Shown: positions 8,722 through 17,898 of the stretch, one piece after another
Position numbering within the stretch: the first letter of the stretch is position 1
Layout of the letters: the number at the start of each line of letters is the position of its first letter
Source: Bacteroidetes bacterium 24-39-8
GTDB taxonomy: Bacteria > Bacteroidota > Bacteroidia > Chitinophagales > Chitinophagaceae
Reading direction: 5' to 3'
Assembly: GCA_002256765.1 (NCBI GenBank)
Contig: NCHJ01000011.1
Location: 1 to 43,746 of the forward strand
DNA: 43,746 nucleotides
Notes under the pieces: generated by a model
What the model was told of the DNA's origin: nothing
Database searches by the model: none
Seen by the model: only the letters and a program-made list of their open reading frames with translations
Program-made: the position numbers and the translations under genes

Positions 8722-10068
8722 CTACTCTTCCTTCAATTGATATAACAGTTTATCTGGAATTTGTTTACTAGCCGCAGCACCCATTTTTTTGAGTTCTTCT
8801 ACTTTTCCAATTAGGTTACCTCTTCCAGTTCCCAATTGTTTCATGGCAGCTTCATAACCTGTCTGTGCTTCTGCCATTTTTTTGCCCACTACTTCTAGGT
8901 TTTCAAGAAATAAGACAAATTTATCATACAGTAATCCCGCTCTTTCTGCAATTTCTACAGCGTTATTGGTTTGTTGGGTCACTTTCCAGATATCGGCTAT
9001 AATTTTTAATACTGCCAACAAATTAGTGGGGCTGACCAGCATGATTTTTTTATCATAGGCATTCTTCCAGAGCTGAGTATCTTTTTTGACCGCTTCTAAA
9101 AAGGCTGGTTCAATGGGTATAAACAAAAGCACATAATCTAATGCTTGGGCATATTTGGGATAATTCTTCCTACTCAGACCATCCATATGCGCTCTAATAC
9201 TGGCAATATGCCGCTTCAACGCTGCTTCTTGTAAATTAGGATCCGTTTCAGAACTGTATTCATCCCAAGCAAGTAAACTTACTTTTGAATCAATGATGAG
9301 CTTTCTTTGATCAGGATAAAATATGGTTACATCGGGCTGCAAGCCCTTTCCGTTTTCATCTTTAATTATATTCCCAGCTTGGTCTTTGATAAATTCTTGC
9401 ACCAAGTATTCCCTGCCCTTTACAAGCCCACTATGTTCTAGAATAGATTCAAGAATCATCTCACCCCAATTACCCTGTAATTTGTTGCTCCCTTTTAATG
9501 CCGTTGTAAGGTTATTGGCTTCTGTACTTACCTGTAAACTCATCTGTACCAATCGGTCAATTTCTCTACCCAAGGTGAATCGCTCCTTGGATTCCTTGTC
9601 GTAGGTTTCTTCCACTTTTTTTTTAAAATCGCCGAGTTCTGTTTTTAGTGGCTGGAGAATCTGTCCTATCTGTTCCTGGTTTTGCAGTGTAAATTTTTTG
9701 GAATTGGTTTCCATGATTTGTTGCGCCAGTTCACCAAACTCCAACTTAATCTGTTCATTAATATGTTTGGCTGCTTCCTTGGCTTCTGCCAATGCCACAT
9801 TAGACATAACTAGTTTGGTTTCTGCCTGTGTGGCGCGCATGAGGTATTGTTCCTTTTCTGATTGCGTGTTTTTTAAAACCTGTTGTAAGTCTGCTTCTGT
9901 TTGCTGTTTCTGTTGAAGCGTGGCTTCCATTTGCAAAAATCTACGCAAGGCATAGGCACGATACAAAAAGAACGTGATTAAGGATCCGGCAATTGCCGAT
10001 AATAGGATTATGGCAATGCTCATATTGTCTATCATAAATAAATCATTAGGGGAAATGAAAAAAAACAT
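8722..10068 (-). CDS. rmuC: RmuC family DNA recombination protein
   Basis: A 448-residue protein of typical RmuC build: an N-terminal membrane helix (SIAIILLSAIAGSLITFFLY), a long coiled coil (about residues 45-190), and the conserved RmuC nuclease-like core containing LQPDVTIFYPDQRKLIIDSK, followed by KNYPKYAQALDYVLLFIP and LLAVLKIIADIW. RmuC is linked in E. coli to suppression of recombination at inverted repeats, and the fold relates to restriction-endonuclease-like nucleases. Three starts are possible: 10068, 10035 and 10023; the second or third gives the more usual short leader before the helix. It is divergent from the CLC gene. Confidence 0.93.
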   Translation of the reverse strand: MFFFISPNDLFMIDNMSIAIILLSAIAGSLITFFLYRAYALRRFLQMEATLQQKQQTEADLQQVLKNTQSEKEQYLMRATQAETKLVMSNVALAEAKEAAKHINEQIKLEFGELAQQIMETNSKKFTLQNQEQIGQILQPLKTELGDFKKKVEETYDKESKERFTLGREIDRLVQMSLQVSTEANNLTTALKGSNKLQGNWGEMILESILEHSGLVKGREYLVQEFIKDQAGNIIKDENGKGLQPDVTIFYPDQRKLIIDSKVSLLAWDEYSSETDPNLQEAALKRHIASIRAHMDGLSRKNYPKYAQALDYVLLFIPIEPAFLEAVKKDTQLWKNAYDKKIMLVSPTNLLAVLKIIADIWKVTQQTNNAVEIAERAGLLYDKFVLFLENLEVVGKKMAEAQTGYEAAMKQLGTGRGNLIGKVEELKKMGAAASKQIPDKLLYQLKEE

Positions 10069-10135
10069 TGCCGATGCAATGATACCAACAGCATTGCTGC
10101 CAGCAAACAGTTTATTGGGAGTTACAAACCGAAGA

Positions 10136-10143
10136 CAAATATA
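10136..10143 (-). promoter_or_regulatory. Possible -7 element of rmuC
   Basis: Minus-strand TATATTTG matches TAnnTTTG exactly and lies about 68 bases before the furthest start (10068) or 100 before 10035. No clear TTTG -33 element precedes it. Confidence 0.35.
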
Positions 10144-10253
10144 ATCTATTGCATGAATTTATTTTAGTTGACATGCATCTTTTCCCGCAAAAACGGCAAT
10201 GAGTTTGTAAAAGGTAGTTTTAGGTTTGTGAATGGTAAAAAAAAATTAATTCG

Positions 10254-10270
10254 GTACATTCGTCGTGTAC
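10254..10270. repeat. Small inverted repeat upstream of the CLC gene
   Basis: GTACA (10254-10258) and TGTAC (10266-10270) flank a seven-base loop, 37 bases before the CLC start, and a further GTACAT occurs at 10293-10298. It could be an operator, but short repeats like this arise by chance. Confidence 0.25.
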
Positions 10271-10306
10271 AAAGAACATGATATACGTGTTGGTACATGA
10301 ACTAAA

Positions 10307-11638
10307 ATGCAATCAATTAGCAAAACTGCCTCAACAAAAATCATCACTCAACCTATTTTCAAATGGTTGTTGCTACTCACCATCTTGGCGGTTCTAGTAG
10401 GCAGTTTGGTTGCCTTGTTTCTTTGGCTCTTAGACCAAGTAACTTATTTACGTTGGCAGAATAGCTGGTTATTGTTTTTACTTCCTTTTGCTGGAATCCT
10501 AATCTTTGTTTTATACCAATACTGGGGCAAAGGATCAGAAGCGGGCAATGGTCTTCTAATAGATGCCATACATAATACCCAAACCAAGGTTCCTGCAAGA
10601 ATGGCCCCTCTAGTACTGTTGACCACTTTGATCACACATTTATTTGGCGGATCGGCTGGTAGAGAAGGAACAGCTGTTCAAATGGGTGGAGGCATGGCTG
10701 CTTTTGTTGGTAGATGGTTTGTACTAAAAGAAGCAGACCTGAGACTATTATTAATGTGTGGAATGGCGGCAGGTTTTGCTGCTGTTTTTGGCACTCCAAT
10801 AGCAGGAGCCGTATTTGCTGTAGAAGTCATTGCCATTGGACGTATTCAATACAAGGAATTGTTGCCTTGCTTTTTCACTAGCATCATAGCACATTTGGTT
10901 TGCCTAGCTTGGGGTATTGAGCATACTAAATATATTATTCATTTTTCACCCAATGACCTGGGGCAGTTCTTCCATTTTGACGCACTATTACTTGGCAAGA
11001 CTATTATTGCTGCTATTGGTTTTGGATTAGCAGCCTTTCTTTTTGCTGAAGCGCATTTGCAAGTAAAAACCATTTTCCATAAATGGATTCCCATTAAATG
11101 GTTAATCCCTGTTGCTGGCGGATTATTGGTCATTGGTTTAACATACTGGTTAGACACCCGTGATTACCTAGGGCTTGGTGTGGTGGCAGAACAAGCCAAT
11201 GGCGTTTCAATTCTTTCAGCATTTAAAGAAGATGGTGTAAGCCCCTTCTCCTGGTTTTGGAAATTATTATTTACTGCTATCACCCTAGGTACAGGATTTA
11301 AAGGAGGAGAAGTAACCCCCCTTTTTTTTGTAGGTGCAGCTTTGGGCAATACCCTAGGTTGGATTATGGGAGCGCCCATAGATTTATTTGCCGCCCTTGG
11401 ATTTATTGCCGTTTTTGCTGGGGCTACCAATACCGTACTTGCCTGCACCATTATGGCATGTGAATTGTTTGGAACCGATTTTGTGCTCTATTTTTTTGTA
11501 GCCTGTTTATTTGCCAAGTTTGCCAGTGGCTATTCCAGTATCTATCCTACACAGAGAATGGGTCATTCAGGCAAAAAGGTGAGTGAACACCCCACATATA
11601 GCTTGCAAAAAATCTGGGAACACCTAAAAGGAAAATAG
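10307..11638 (+). CDS. CLC family antiporter, fluoride (CLC-F)-like
   Basis: A 443-residue inner-membrane protein with CLC architecture. Instead of the chloride-type GSGIP it has GNGLL (80-84); the gating-glutamate loop reads GREGT (E120) rather than GREGP; and the third selectivity segment is GTGFKGGEVTPLFFVGA. The loss of the GSGIP serine and the GREGT form are signatures I associate with the CLC-F branch, which exchanges fluoride for protons and confers fluoride resistance. I therefore infer fluoride export, but a chloride-type activity cannot be excluded from sequence alone. No fluoride riboswitch could be recognised in the 238-base leader. It is followed 27 bases later by the fucosidase gene, with a palindrome spanning its stop codon (11632-11648). 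Confidence 0.88.
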   Translation: MQSISKTASTKIITQPIFKWLLLLTILAVLVGSLVALFLWLLDQVTYLRWQNSWLLFLLPFAGILIFVLYQYWGKGSEAGNGLLIDAIHNTQTKVPARMAPLVLLTTLITHLFGGSAGREGTAVQMGGGMAAFVGRWFVLKEADLRLLLMCGMAAGFAAVFGTPIAGAVFAVEVIAIGRIQYKELLPCFFTSIIAHLVCLAWGIEHTKYIIHFSPNDLGQFFHFDALLLGKTIIAAIGFGLAAFLFAEAHLQVKTIFHKWIPIKWLIPVAGGLLVIGLTYWLDTRDYLGLGVVAEQANGVSILSAFKEDGVSPFSWFWKLLFTAITLGTGFKGGEVTPLFFVGAALGNTLGWIMGAPIDLFAALGFIAVFAGATNTVLACTIMACELFGTDFVLYFFVACLFAKFASGYSSIYPTQRMGHSGKKVSEHPTYSLQKIWEHLKGK

Positions 11639-11648
11639 TTACTATTTT
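11632..11648. repeat. Perfect palindrome across the CLC stop codon
   Basis: AAAATAGT and ACTATTTT, separated by one T, form an exact 8-bp inverted repeat that includes the TAG at 11636-11638. AT-rich and of unclear significance; a weak transcript end is possible. Confidence 0.3.
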
Positions 11649-11665
11649 ACGGATCAATAAATGTT

Positions 11666-13567
11666 ATGAAAAGAATTATTTTTTCTTTGAGCTGCTGCTT
11701 ATTTGTTGCAACAGCCATCGCGCAAAGCGCACCAAAGCCTTATGGCGTTTTGCCTACAGAGAGACAACTTCGTTGGCAGGAGATGGAAATGTATGTGATC
11801 ATGCATTTTACGCCCACTACTTTCCAAAACAAAGAATGGGGTTTTGGAGACGCAGAACCAGCCATATTTAATCCAAGTAATTTTAATGCGGACAAAATTT
11901 TTGCAGCCGTTAAAGCTGGCGGTTTCAAAGGTTTGACCTTAGTTGCCAAACACCATGATGGGTTTGCGCTCTGGCCAACTAAGACTACCCCTTATAATAT
12001 TAGTGCTTCTCCATTTAGGGGTGGCAAAGGAGACTTGGTGAAAGAAATGATGGATGCATCTAAAAAAGCAGGACTGGCTTTTGGTTTGTATTGCTCACCA
12101 TGGGACAGAAATAATCCCAATTATAGCAAACCCGAATACGTGAACAATGTCTACCATCCACAATTAGAGGAACTCTATACCAATTACGGAAAACTCTATA
12201 CCGTGTTCTTTGATGGCGCCAATGGGGGCGATGGTTATTATGGCGGGGCCAAAGAAAAAAGGTCTATCAACGCATCAGATTATTATGACTTTGACAAAAT
12301 TTGGGGCATGGTTAGGAGCAAACAACCCATGGCAGTTGCTTTTAGCGATATTGGACCCGATATTCGTTGGGTAGGCAATGAAAGGGGTGAAGCTGGTTCA
12401 ACTTCCTGGGCCACATTTACCCCACAAAGTCCGGTACCAGGCAAGAAATCTTCACCCGGTTTTGTCAAAGAAGAGGTGCTCCCTATTGGAACCAGAAATG
12501 GAGATTTTTGGATTCCTGCAGAATGTGATGTGCCATTAAGGCCAGGTTGGTTTTACCATCCAGAACAAGACGGCAAAACCAAAACACCCATTCAATTATT
12601 AAACCTCTATTATAAAAGTGTGGGCCGTGGTGCTTCACTTGATTTGGGAATTGCACCTATGCCAAGTGGTGAATTGCACTCAGATGATATTGCCAATATG
12701 AAAGCCTTCGGCGATATTTTACGTGCAACATTTGCTAACAATTTAGCCCATGGCGCCAGCATTACTGCTAGCAACACCAGGGCAAAAAGTATCTTGTATA
12801 CGGTGAACCACCTAACCGATAACGATCGTTATAGTTATTGGGCCACGGATGATCAAGTAAACACAGCTAGTTTAGAAATCAATCTTCGTTTACCTAGTAA
12901 GTTTAATGTAATTCGCTTGCGCGAGAACATTAAATTAGGTCAACGCATTGAAGCAGTTGCCGTTGATAGTTGGGATGGCAAGGGCTGGAATGAAATTGCC
13001 ACAGCAACCAGTATTGGCGGAAATAGATTGATTCGTTTACCTAAAATGGTGGAGGCCCAAAAGCTCCGTTTGCGCATTCTTCAATCTCCTGTTAGTATTG
13101 CCTTGAGCGACTTTGCCCTATTTGCAGAGCCAGCAGCCGTATTGGTAGAAAATGAAAAAGCCAATTTGGATGCCATGGTCAATGCCAAAAAAACTTGGAA
13201 GCTTTTGCCCTCACAGGATTCAGCGGCTATTGACGGCAATCCAGCAACTTGGACCTATGTAGGAGACCCCAAAAGAGAACATTTGCTTATTGACTTTCAA
13301 AAAACTCAGACCATTTCTATTATTGATTTTTTGCCTAGGCAAGATGGATTGAAAACAGGGATGGTAGATCAATACCTCTATGAAACCAGTTTGGATGGTG
13401 TGAGCTTTAGTATTGCTGCCCAAGGAGAGTTCTCCAATATTGCCAATAATCCTGTTCAACAATCCACCGTATTAAAAAATCCTACACAGGCACGGTTTTT
13501 GCGTATAACGTCAAAACATACCATTGACGGCTCTGCACCAACGGTAGCAGAGATTGGAATTAGATAA
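11666..13567 (+). CDS. Secreted alpha-L-fucosidase, GH29, with discoidin-like C-terminus
   Basis: A 633-residue secreted glycosidase: signal peptide (MKRIIFSLSCCLFVATAIAQ), a GH29 barrel from about 25 to 350, and two beta-sandwich regions behind it (about 365-490 and 510-633, the last resembling an F5/8 type C sugar-binding domain). GH29 features: FKGLTLVAKHHDGFALWPT, and the nucleophile Asp183 in VFFDGANGG. It removes alpha-L-fucose from glycans with retention. Its stop is 13 bases before the next gene's ATG, so it is probably cotranscribed with the serine hydrolase. Linkage specificity cannot be told. No SusC/D is adjacent; the nearest pair is about 18 kb away. Confidence 0.93.
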   Translation: MKRIIFSLSCCLFVATAIAQSAPKPYGVLPTERQLRWQEMEMYVIMHFTPTTFQNKEWGFGDAEPAIFNPSNFNADKIFAAVKAGGFKGLTLVAKHHDGFALWPTKTTPYNISASPFRGGKGDLVKEMMDASKKAGLAFGLYCSPWDRNNPNYSKPEYVNNVYHPQLEELYTNYGKLYTVFFDGANGGDGYYGGAKEKRSINASDYYDFDKIWGMVRSKQPMAVAFSDIGPDIRWVGNERGEAGSTSWATFTPQSPVPGKKSSPGFVKEEVLPIGTRNGDFWIPAECDVPLRPGWFYHPEQDGKTKTPIQLLNLYYKSVGRGASLDLGIAPMPSGELHSDDIANMKAFGDILRATFANNLAHGASITASNTRAKSILYTVNHLTDNDRYSYWATDDQVNTASLEINLRLPSKFNVIRLRENIKLGQRIEAVAVDSWDGKGWNEIATATSIGGNRLIRLPKMVEAQKLRLRILQSPVSIALSDFALFAEPAAVLVENEKANLDAMVNAKKTWKLLPSQDSAAIDGNPATWTYVGDPKREHLLIDFQKTQTISIIDFLPRQDGLKTGMVDQYLYETSLDGVSFSIAAQGEFSNIANNPVQQSTVLKNPTQARFLRITSKHTIDGSAPTVAEIGIR

Positions 13568-13580
13568 AGACATACCCCTA

Positions 13581-15305
13581 ATGCGCATGAAAAAATATGT
13601 ACTCTTAATTACAGGATGCCTAGCATTCCAGGCAATAATTGCCCAACCAAAGCAGTTTCAAAAAGCCGATGGCAAAAAAATAGACACCAAACAGGCCGAG
13701 GCCACAATCACAGATCTGATGCAGCAAGCAGAAGTGACTGGCCTTTCCGTTGCAGTGATAAATGATAATAAACCCTACTATGTAAAGGCTTTTGGTTTTA
13801 AGAATAAGGGGCAAAATGCCATGAATGATACCAGCACTTGCTTTTATGGAGCTTCCCTATCAAAATCTTTGTTTGCCGTTATGGTGATGCAATTAGTTGA
13901 AGCTGGCAAATTAAATTTAGACAAACCCATTTATACTTATTTGCCCAAACCCCTTCCGGACTATCCAGAATACAAAGACCTTAGTAGCGATAGCCGATGG
14001 AAATTATTGACCGCGCGTCATTGCTTGAACCATACCACAGGTTTTCCTAATTGGCGCCAATTCAATCCCAAGGAAAATAATAAGTTGGAATTCTTTTTCA
14101 CACCGGGTGAACGCTATGCTTATAGTGGAGAAGGTATTGCTTTATTGCAATTGGTAGTAGAAACCATAACTGGCAAACCATTGGAAACGTTGGCGCGGGA
14201 GAAAATTTTCCGCCCATTGGATATGCATAGAACTTCTTATTTATGGCAACCAAACTTTGAAAATAATTTTGCGGTTGGGCATGATTTTAATGAAGAAACT
14301 TTAGAAAAATCTAAAAGAACAAAAGCCAATGCTGCGGGTTCTATGGAAACCACTATTGCAGATTATAGCAAGTTTATGTCTGCACTAATGCGCGGCAAAC
14401 TCATTTCTGATAAGAGTAGAAAAGAAATGACTAGCAAACAGATTGGCATTTATACCAAACACCAATTTCCTTCTTTGAACACGGATACCACTAGTGCTAA
14501 TTTTGGCATAGAACTGGGTTATGGTCTGGGATGGGGCGTGATGAAAACGGCTTATGGACCAGCATATTTTAAAGAAGGTCATACAGATGGTTGGGGGCAT
14601 TATAGTGTTGTTATTCCTGAAAAAAAATGGGCCATCCTGCTCATGAGTAATAGCTCAAATGGAGAAAGTATCTACAAAGAAGTATTGGAAAAAATTGCTG
14701 GCTTGAGCATCCCTTGGGAATGGGAAGCTTACACCCCCTTTAGACAAACAGCCAAGCTTTCTGAAGAAGTGTTGGAACAATATGTGGGTGATTATGATGG
14801 CAAACTCAAAGCCACCATTATTTTAGAAGACGGCAAATTAAAAGTCTCTTCTAAAACGGTGAACCTGCCCAAGACCAATCTCTATCCTATTAATGACCAT
14901 CGATTCTTTTTGAAGATTATGGAAACAGAATTGGATTTTATAAAGGGAGCTGATGGAAAAGTATCCAAAGTGTTATTGGATGACGAGGGTGAAAAATATG
15001 AATTAAAGAAAGTTGTTCCAAAAGTGGAAATTTTTGTGATTCCCAAATCGGCCTACGCCAATTACTTGGGCAACTATGTATTGTCCACTGACCCTAAAAG
15101 AAAAATTATCATTCAAAATTTGAAAGGCGTTTTAGTGGCCAAATTATCAGCCAAAGAAACCTTTCCGTTGGTCTTTATGAATTTTACCCAATGCAGTTTT
15201 AAAGGGGTTAAAGATGCACAAGTTGAATTTGTATTAAATGGCAAGGGCAAAGTGACCAAGATGAAAGTGCAGCAGAACGGACTATTTGAATGGATTAAAC
15301 AATAA
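13581..15305 (+). CDS. Secreted serine hydrolase, class C beta-lactamase-like
   Basis: Exported protein (signal MKKYVLLITGCLAFQAIIAQ) of the beta-lactamase/penicillin-binding family used by esterases, D-aminopeptidases and similar enzymes. Active-site elements: Ser92-x-x-Lys95 in ASLSKS, Tyr181 in YAYSGEG where the standard YxN reads YSG, and His334 in GHTDGWGH in place of KTG. The C-terminal ~190 residues hold two related lipocalin-like repeats (LEQYVGDYDG, YANYLGNYV). The frame opens at 13554 with TTG, but ATG at 13581 or 13587 is the likely start, just after the fucosidase stop. A strong terminator follows. Substrate unknown; peptidoglycan or small ester or amide substrates are typical. 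Confidence 0.88.
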   Translation: MRMKKYVLLITGCLAFQAIIAQPKQFQKADGKKIDTKQAEATITDLMQQAEVTGLSVAVINDNKPYYVKAFGFKNKGQNAMNDTSTCFYGASLSKSLFAVMVMQLVEAGKLNLDKPIYTYLPKPLPDYPEYKDLSSDSRWKLLTARHCLNHTTGFPNWRQFNPKENNKLEFFFTPGERYAYSGEGIALLQLVVETITGKPLETLAREKIFRPLDMHRTSYLWQPNFENNFAVGHDFNEETLEKSKRTKANAAGSMETTIADYSKFMSALMRGKLISDKSRKEMTSKQIGIYTKHQFPSLNTDTTSANFGIELGYGLGWGVMKTAYGPAYFKEGHTDGWGHYSVVIPEKKWAILLMSNSSNGESIYKEVLEKIAGLSIPWEWEAYTPFRQTAKLSEEVLEQYVGDYDGKLKATIILEDGKLKVSSKTVNLPKTNLYPINDHRFFLKIMETELDFIKGADGKVSKVLLDDEGEKYELKKVVPKVEIFVIPKSAYANYLGNYVLSTDPKRKIIIQNLKGVLVAKLSAKETFPLVFMNFTQCSFKGVKDAQVEFVLNGKGKVTKMKVQQNGLFEWIKQ

Positions 15306-15308
15306 AAT

Positions 15309-15345
15309 AAAAAACCTCCAGCGCTGATTGTTCTGGAGGTTTTTT
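15309..15345 (+). terminator. Rho-independent terminator after the fucosidase-hydrolase pair
   Basis: A perfect 13-bp stem, AAAAAACCTCCAG (15309-15321) with CTGGAGGTTTTTT (15333-15345), eleven-base loop, ending in T's, four bases after the serine hydrolase stop. The A-run on the other side makes it work in both directions. Confidence 0.9.
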
Positions 15346-15416
15346 ATTTCTATTACAACATGCGGGAGGGGGTTGCCTTATGACTTGTCCTAATTACTGA
15401 AACCAATAGACCGGCT

Positions 15417-15548
15417 TGATACTTGTTTTTTGAATTTTTAAAAATGCCCCATTTTTATACTTGTTCTAGTATAAAAACAGCCCTCCTATTTTATACACGT
15501 TCAAGTATAAAAAAACACCCCCTATTTTATACTTGTTCTAGTATAAAA
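15417..15548. repeat. Array of palindromic 24-mers at 36-bp period
   Basis: Three 24-bp palindromic units begin at 15453, 15489 and 15525, exactly 36 bp apart. Units 1 and 3 are identical: TTTTATACT and AGTATAAAA (9-bp arms) around TGTTCT. Unit 2 has the 8-bp arms TTTTATAC/GTATAAAA around ACGTTCAA. Each is followed by a 12-base C-rich linker (ACAGCCCTCCTA, AAACACCCCCTA). A degenerate copy precedes them near 15418-15440 (ATACTTGTT, 38 bp before the first unit). The array is in a convergent gap between gene ends, so it is not in a promoter position for either neighbour. The 322-base gap is otherwise the terminator above plus the inverted repeat below. Confidence 0.8.
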
Positions 15549-15609
15549 ACAGCCTTAAAATAGAAGCTTGAAAAAGTACTACCGGTTGGGATGGGTAACT
15601 TGAATCGTA

Positions 15610-15631
15610 GTAAAAAAGTATAGTTTTTTAC
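15610..15631. terminator. AT hairpin over the receptor stop codon
   Basis: GTAAAAAA (15610-15617) and TTTTTTAC (15624-15631) form an 8-bp inverted repeat with a six-base loop, overlapping the stop codon of the minus-strand receptor gene. It could end transcription from that side, but the stem is only A/T-rich. Confidence 0.35.
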
Positions 15632-17898
15632 TTAATCCTCCCTTCTTCTAAAGCTGATCCCATTTCCCTATCGCGCTTGCTAAACTTGGTTTTTCCAAAT
15701 TTGTAAGTGACCTGAAAACGAATATTTCTACTCTCCCATTTGCGCAAGTAATTATAATACACGTTTCCAAAATCAACCTCCTCTTTCCAACGCTGGGTAT
15801 TAAAAATATCTGTTATTGCTATTCTACATGACCAGGGTTTGTATTTCCATGATTTACCAACACCCATGTCTACTGAACCCAACCAAGCAGAGGAAGACAT
15901 AGCATCCTTAGTTGCAACATTACCCCATGTACTTATTTGAATTTTCCACAGTTTGGGTAATGAAAAACTATTACTACCATACCAGTTCATGGCCCATGCA
16001 CCTTGATCAATGATTCCTTCTGGTACTTGTCCTTGATAGCGTTTATAATTAGGAGAAAGATTTGTATACAAGTCCCACCATTTATTTACAGGAAGGTTAA
16101 GGCTAAAGTTGAAAAAAAATCTTTTTTCAGTACCAATATTAAAGGTAGTTTCTTCCGTAACTTCTCCAATTTGGGTACTAATATCTTGAAAAACATTCTT
16201 AGTATGACTATAACCCAATCCAATATTTAATGCCCCACGATAAGAGTAATTGAGTTCAACTTGCGTACTTAATTCTGGCAATAAATAAGGATTCCCCTTT
16301 GATCGCGTGTAATTATCAAATACAAATTCAAATGGGTTTAAGTCTTGGTAACTGGGCCTATTAATTCTACGTCCAATACTCATTCCAAAACTGTTTTTAT
16401 CATTGTGTGCATAGCGTAAAAAGGCTGTTGGAAAAAGATTGAGATAATTGGTATCAGGATAATTGATACTTGTTCCTTTTAAATCAGTACTCTGACCTTT
16501 GATTCTAGCATATTCTGCACGTAGACCTATCTGAGTTTCCCATTTACCCATCTTTTTATTGATACTGATATAAGCAGCTGAAATATTTTCTGTATACCTA
16601 AACATATTGGTTCTACCTGTATCTTGTTGCATAGTTCCCGCTTTGAGTAAAGCAGCTTGCAAATCATTATCAGTAAGAATATTATTCCATTTGAAACCCG
16701 CTTCTAGTTTGGCTTTTCTGGCTTTGAATGATTTTCCATAATCGGCTTTGAAACTATAAATATCAATAGCTGTTGCTACAGATTGTTGGTTAACAGTATT
16801 ACCATATTTAATTTGTTGTGCATTCAATAGATTGGTTTTGATTAAACTATTGTTGCTATTTCTGTAGTTGGTATAATTCGCGTCAAGATTCCACTCGCTA
16901 CCCAAACTGTCTTCATAATGATAATTGAGGTTATAATTGGTTCTACTATTTTGTTGATTAATATCATTAAGGGTTTGTAAGGAAGAATCTGTTTTTCCAT
17001 TGGTTTGAATCAATGTAGTGCCTGGTGTCATTAAACTACTGCGGTATTCATTGTTCTTGAGCATAAAACCAAAACTGCTTTGCTTGTTCAAATAATAATC
17101 TGCACCAAGATTCAAATTCACGTTACTTGAAGCATCTATGTCAACGGTACGATTGATAAAATCTTTTATCCCACCATTGCTATTGACTTTTCTGTCAATG
17201 GAACCATCTGTGTTCTGGCGGGATTTTCTAGCAGCTGCATTGGCAAAGAAATTCCACTTGCCTTCACGCAAGTTTATATCCGTAGAAAAATTGGCGTTGG
17301 GGTGTACTGCTTGAATATAAGCGCCTGTAGCAGATCCATTAAATCCTTTTTGGGTATTCTTTTTGAGTTTGATATTGATGATCCCAGCATTGCCCTGAGC
17401 GTCATACTTAGCAGAAGGATTACTGATTAGTTCCACTTTGTCTACTTGGCTAGCAGGCATAGACTTGAGCCAATTGGCAAGATCCTTAGCGCTTAGTTGG
17501 GTGGGTCTTCCATCAATTAAGACATTGACCCCTGACTTAGCACTCATATTAATAGTCTCTTCATTGCTAATGGAAATTCCTGGCGCAGCCTGTAGCAATT
17601 CAAAAACGGTTCCGCTACTTGCTACCAAATTAGCCTGTACATTTAAAACAGTTTTGTCTGTTTGCATTTCTACAAAGGGCTTACGGCTTTTAACTACCAC
17701 TTCTTCCAATACTTTCACTTGGGCTATTTTGGCTGTATCCTTGGCCAGCGTTTTTTGAGTACTGTCTTTCTGATTGGCAGGTAATTGGTTTTGTCCCTTG
17801 GCAGTATACCCTATTAGTAACAGAACGGCTAAACAGCAGCCAATTGGTAAAGAAAATTGGAAGGACTGGATCTTAAACGGCTTGGAGATTTGTTTCAT
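15628..17898 (-). CDS. TonB-dependent outer-membrane beta-barrel receptor
   Basis: A 756-residue outer-membrane protein. After the signal (hydrophobic core IGCCLAVLLLIGYTAKGQ), an N-terminal extension leads to a plug domain (about 85-210: VFELLQAAPGISI, VLIDGRPTQLSAKDL, VELISNPSAKYDAQGNAGII) and a beta barrel with many aromatic strand ends, resembling the 'outer membrane beta-barrel family' group. The carboxypeptidase-regulatory domain often found in this group is missing. The frame extends to TTG 17919; ATG 17898 is preferred. That ATG lies inside a perfect 11-bp inverted repeat, described separately. It is downstream of the membrane AraC gene on the same strand. The ligand is unknown. Confidence 0.86.
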   Translation of the reverse strand: MKQISKPFKIQSFQFSLPIGCCLAVLLLIGYTAKGQNQLPANQKDSTQKTLAKDTAKIAQVKVLEEVVVKSRKPFVEMQTDKTVLNVQANLVASSGTVFELLQAAPGISISNEETINMSAKSGVNVLIDGRPTQLSAKDLANWLKSMPASQVDKVELISNPSAKYDAQGNAGIINIKLKKNTQKGFNGSATGAYIQAVHPNANFSTDINLREGKWNFFANAAARKSRQNTDGSIDRKVNSNGGIKDFINRTVDIDASSNVNLNLGADYYLNKQSSFGFMLKNNEYRSSLMTPGTTLIQTNGKTDSSLQTLNDINQQNSRTNYNLNYHYEDSLGSEWNLDANYTNYRNSNNSLIKTNLLNAQQIKYGNTVNQQSVATAIDIYSFKADYGKSFKARKAKLEAGFKWNNILTDNDLQAALLKAGTMQQDTGRTNMFRYTENISAAYISINKKMGKWETQIGLRAEYARIKGQSTDLKGTSINYPDTNYLNLFPTAFLRYAHNDKNSFGMSIGRRINRPSYQDLNPFEFVFDNYTRSKGNPYLLPELSTQVELNYSYRGALNIGLGYSHTKNVFQDISTQIGEVTEETTFNIGTEKRFFFNFSLNLPVNKWWDLYTNLSPNYKRYQGQVPEGIIDQGAWAMNWYGSNSFSLPKLWKIQISTWGNVATKDAMSSSAWLGSVDMGVGKSWKYKPWSCRIAITDIFNTQRWKEEVDFGNVYYNYLRKWESRNIRFQVTYKFGKTKFSKRDREMGSALEEGRIK

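Noticed and set aside
10069-10306. Fluoride riboswitch ahead of the CLC gene
   Set aside because: Read both strands for the conserved GGCGAUGG/CGCC core and the pseudoknot; not found.
12819-12832. 14-bp perfect palindrome ATAACGATCGTTAT
   Set aside because: It lies inside the fucosidase coding sequence with no regulatory context.
15417-15560. CRISPR array
   Set aside because: Repeats are palindromic, linkers are 12 bases and alike, and there are no cas genes.
17438-17758. Open frame of 106 codons opposite the receptor gene
   Set aside because: Shadow of the plug-domain coding sequence, no start context or family.
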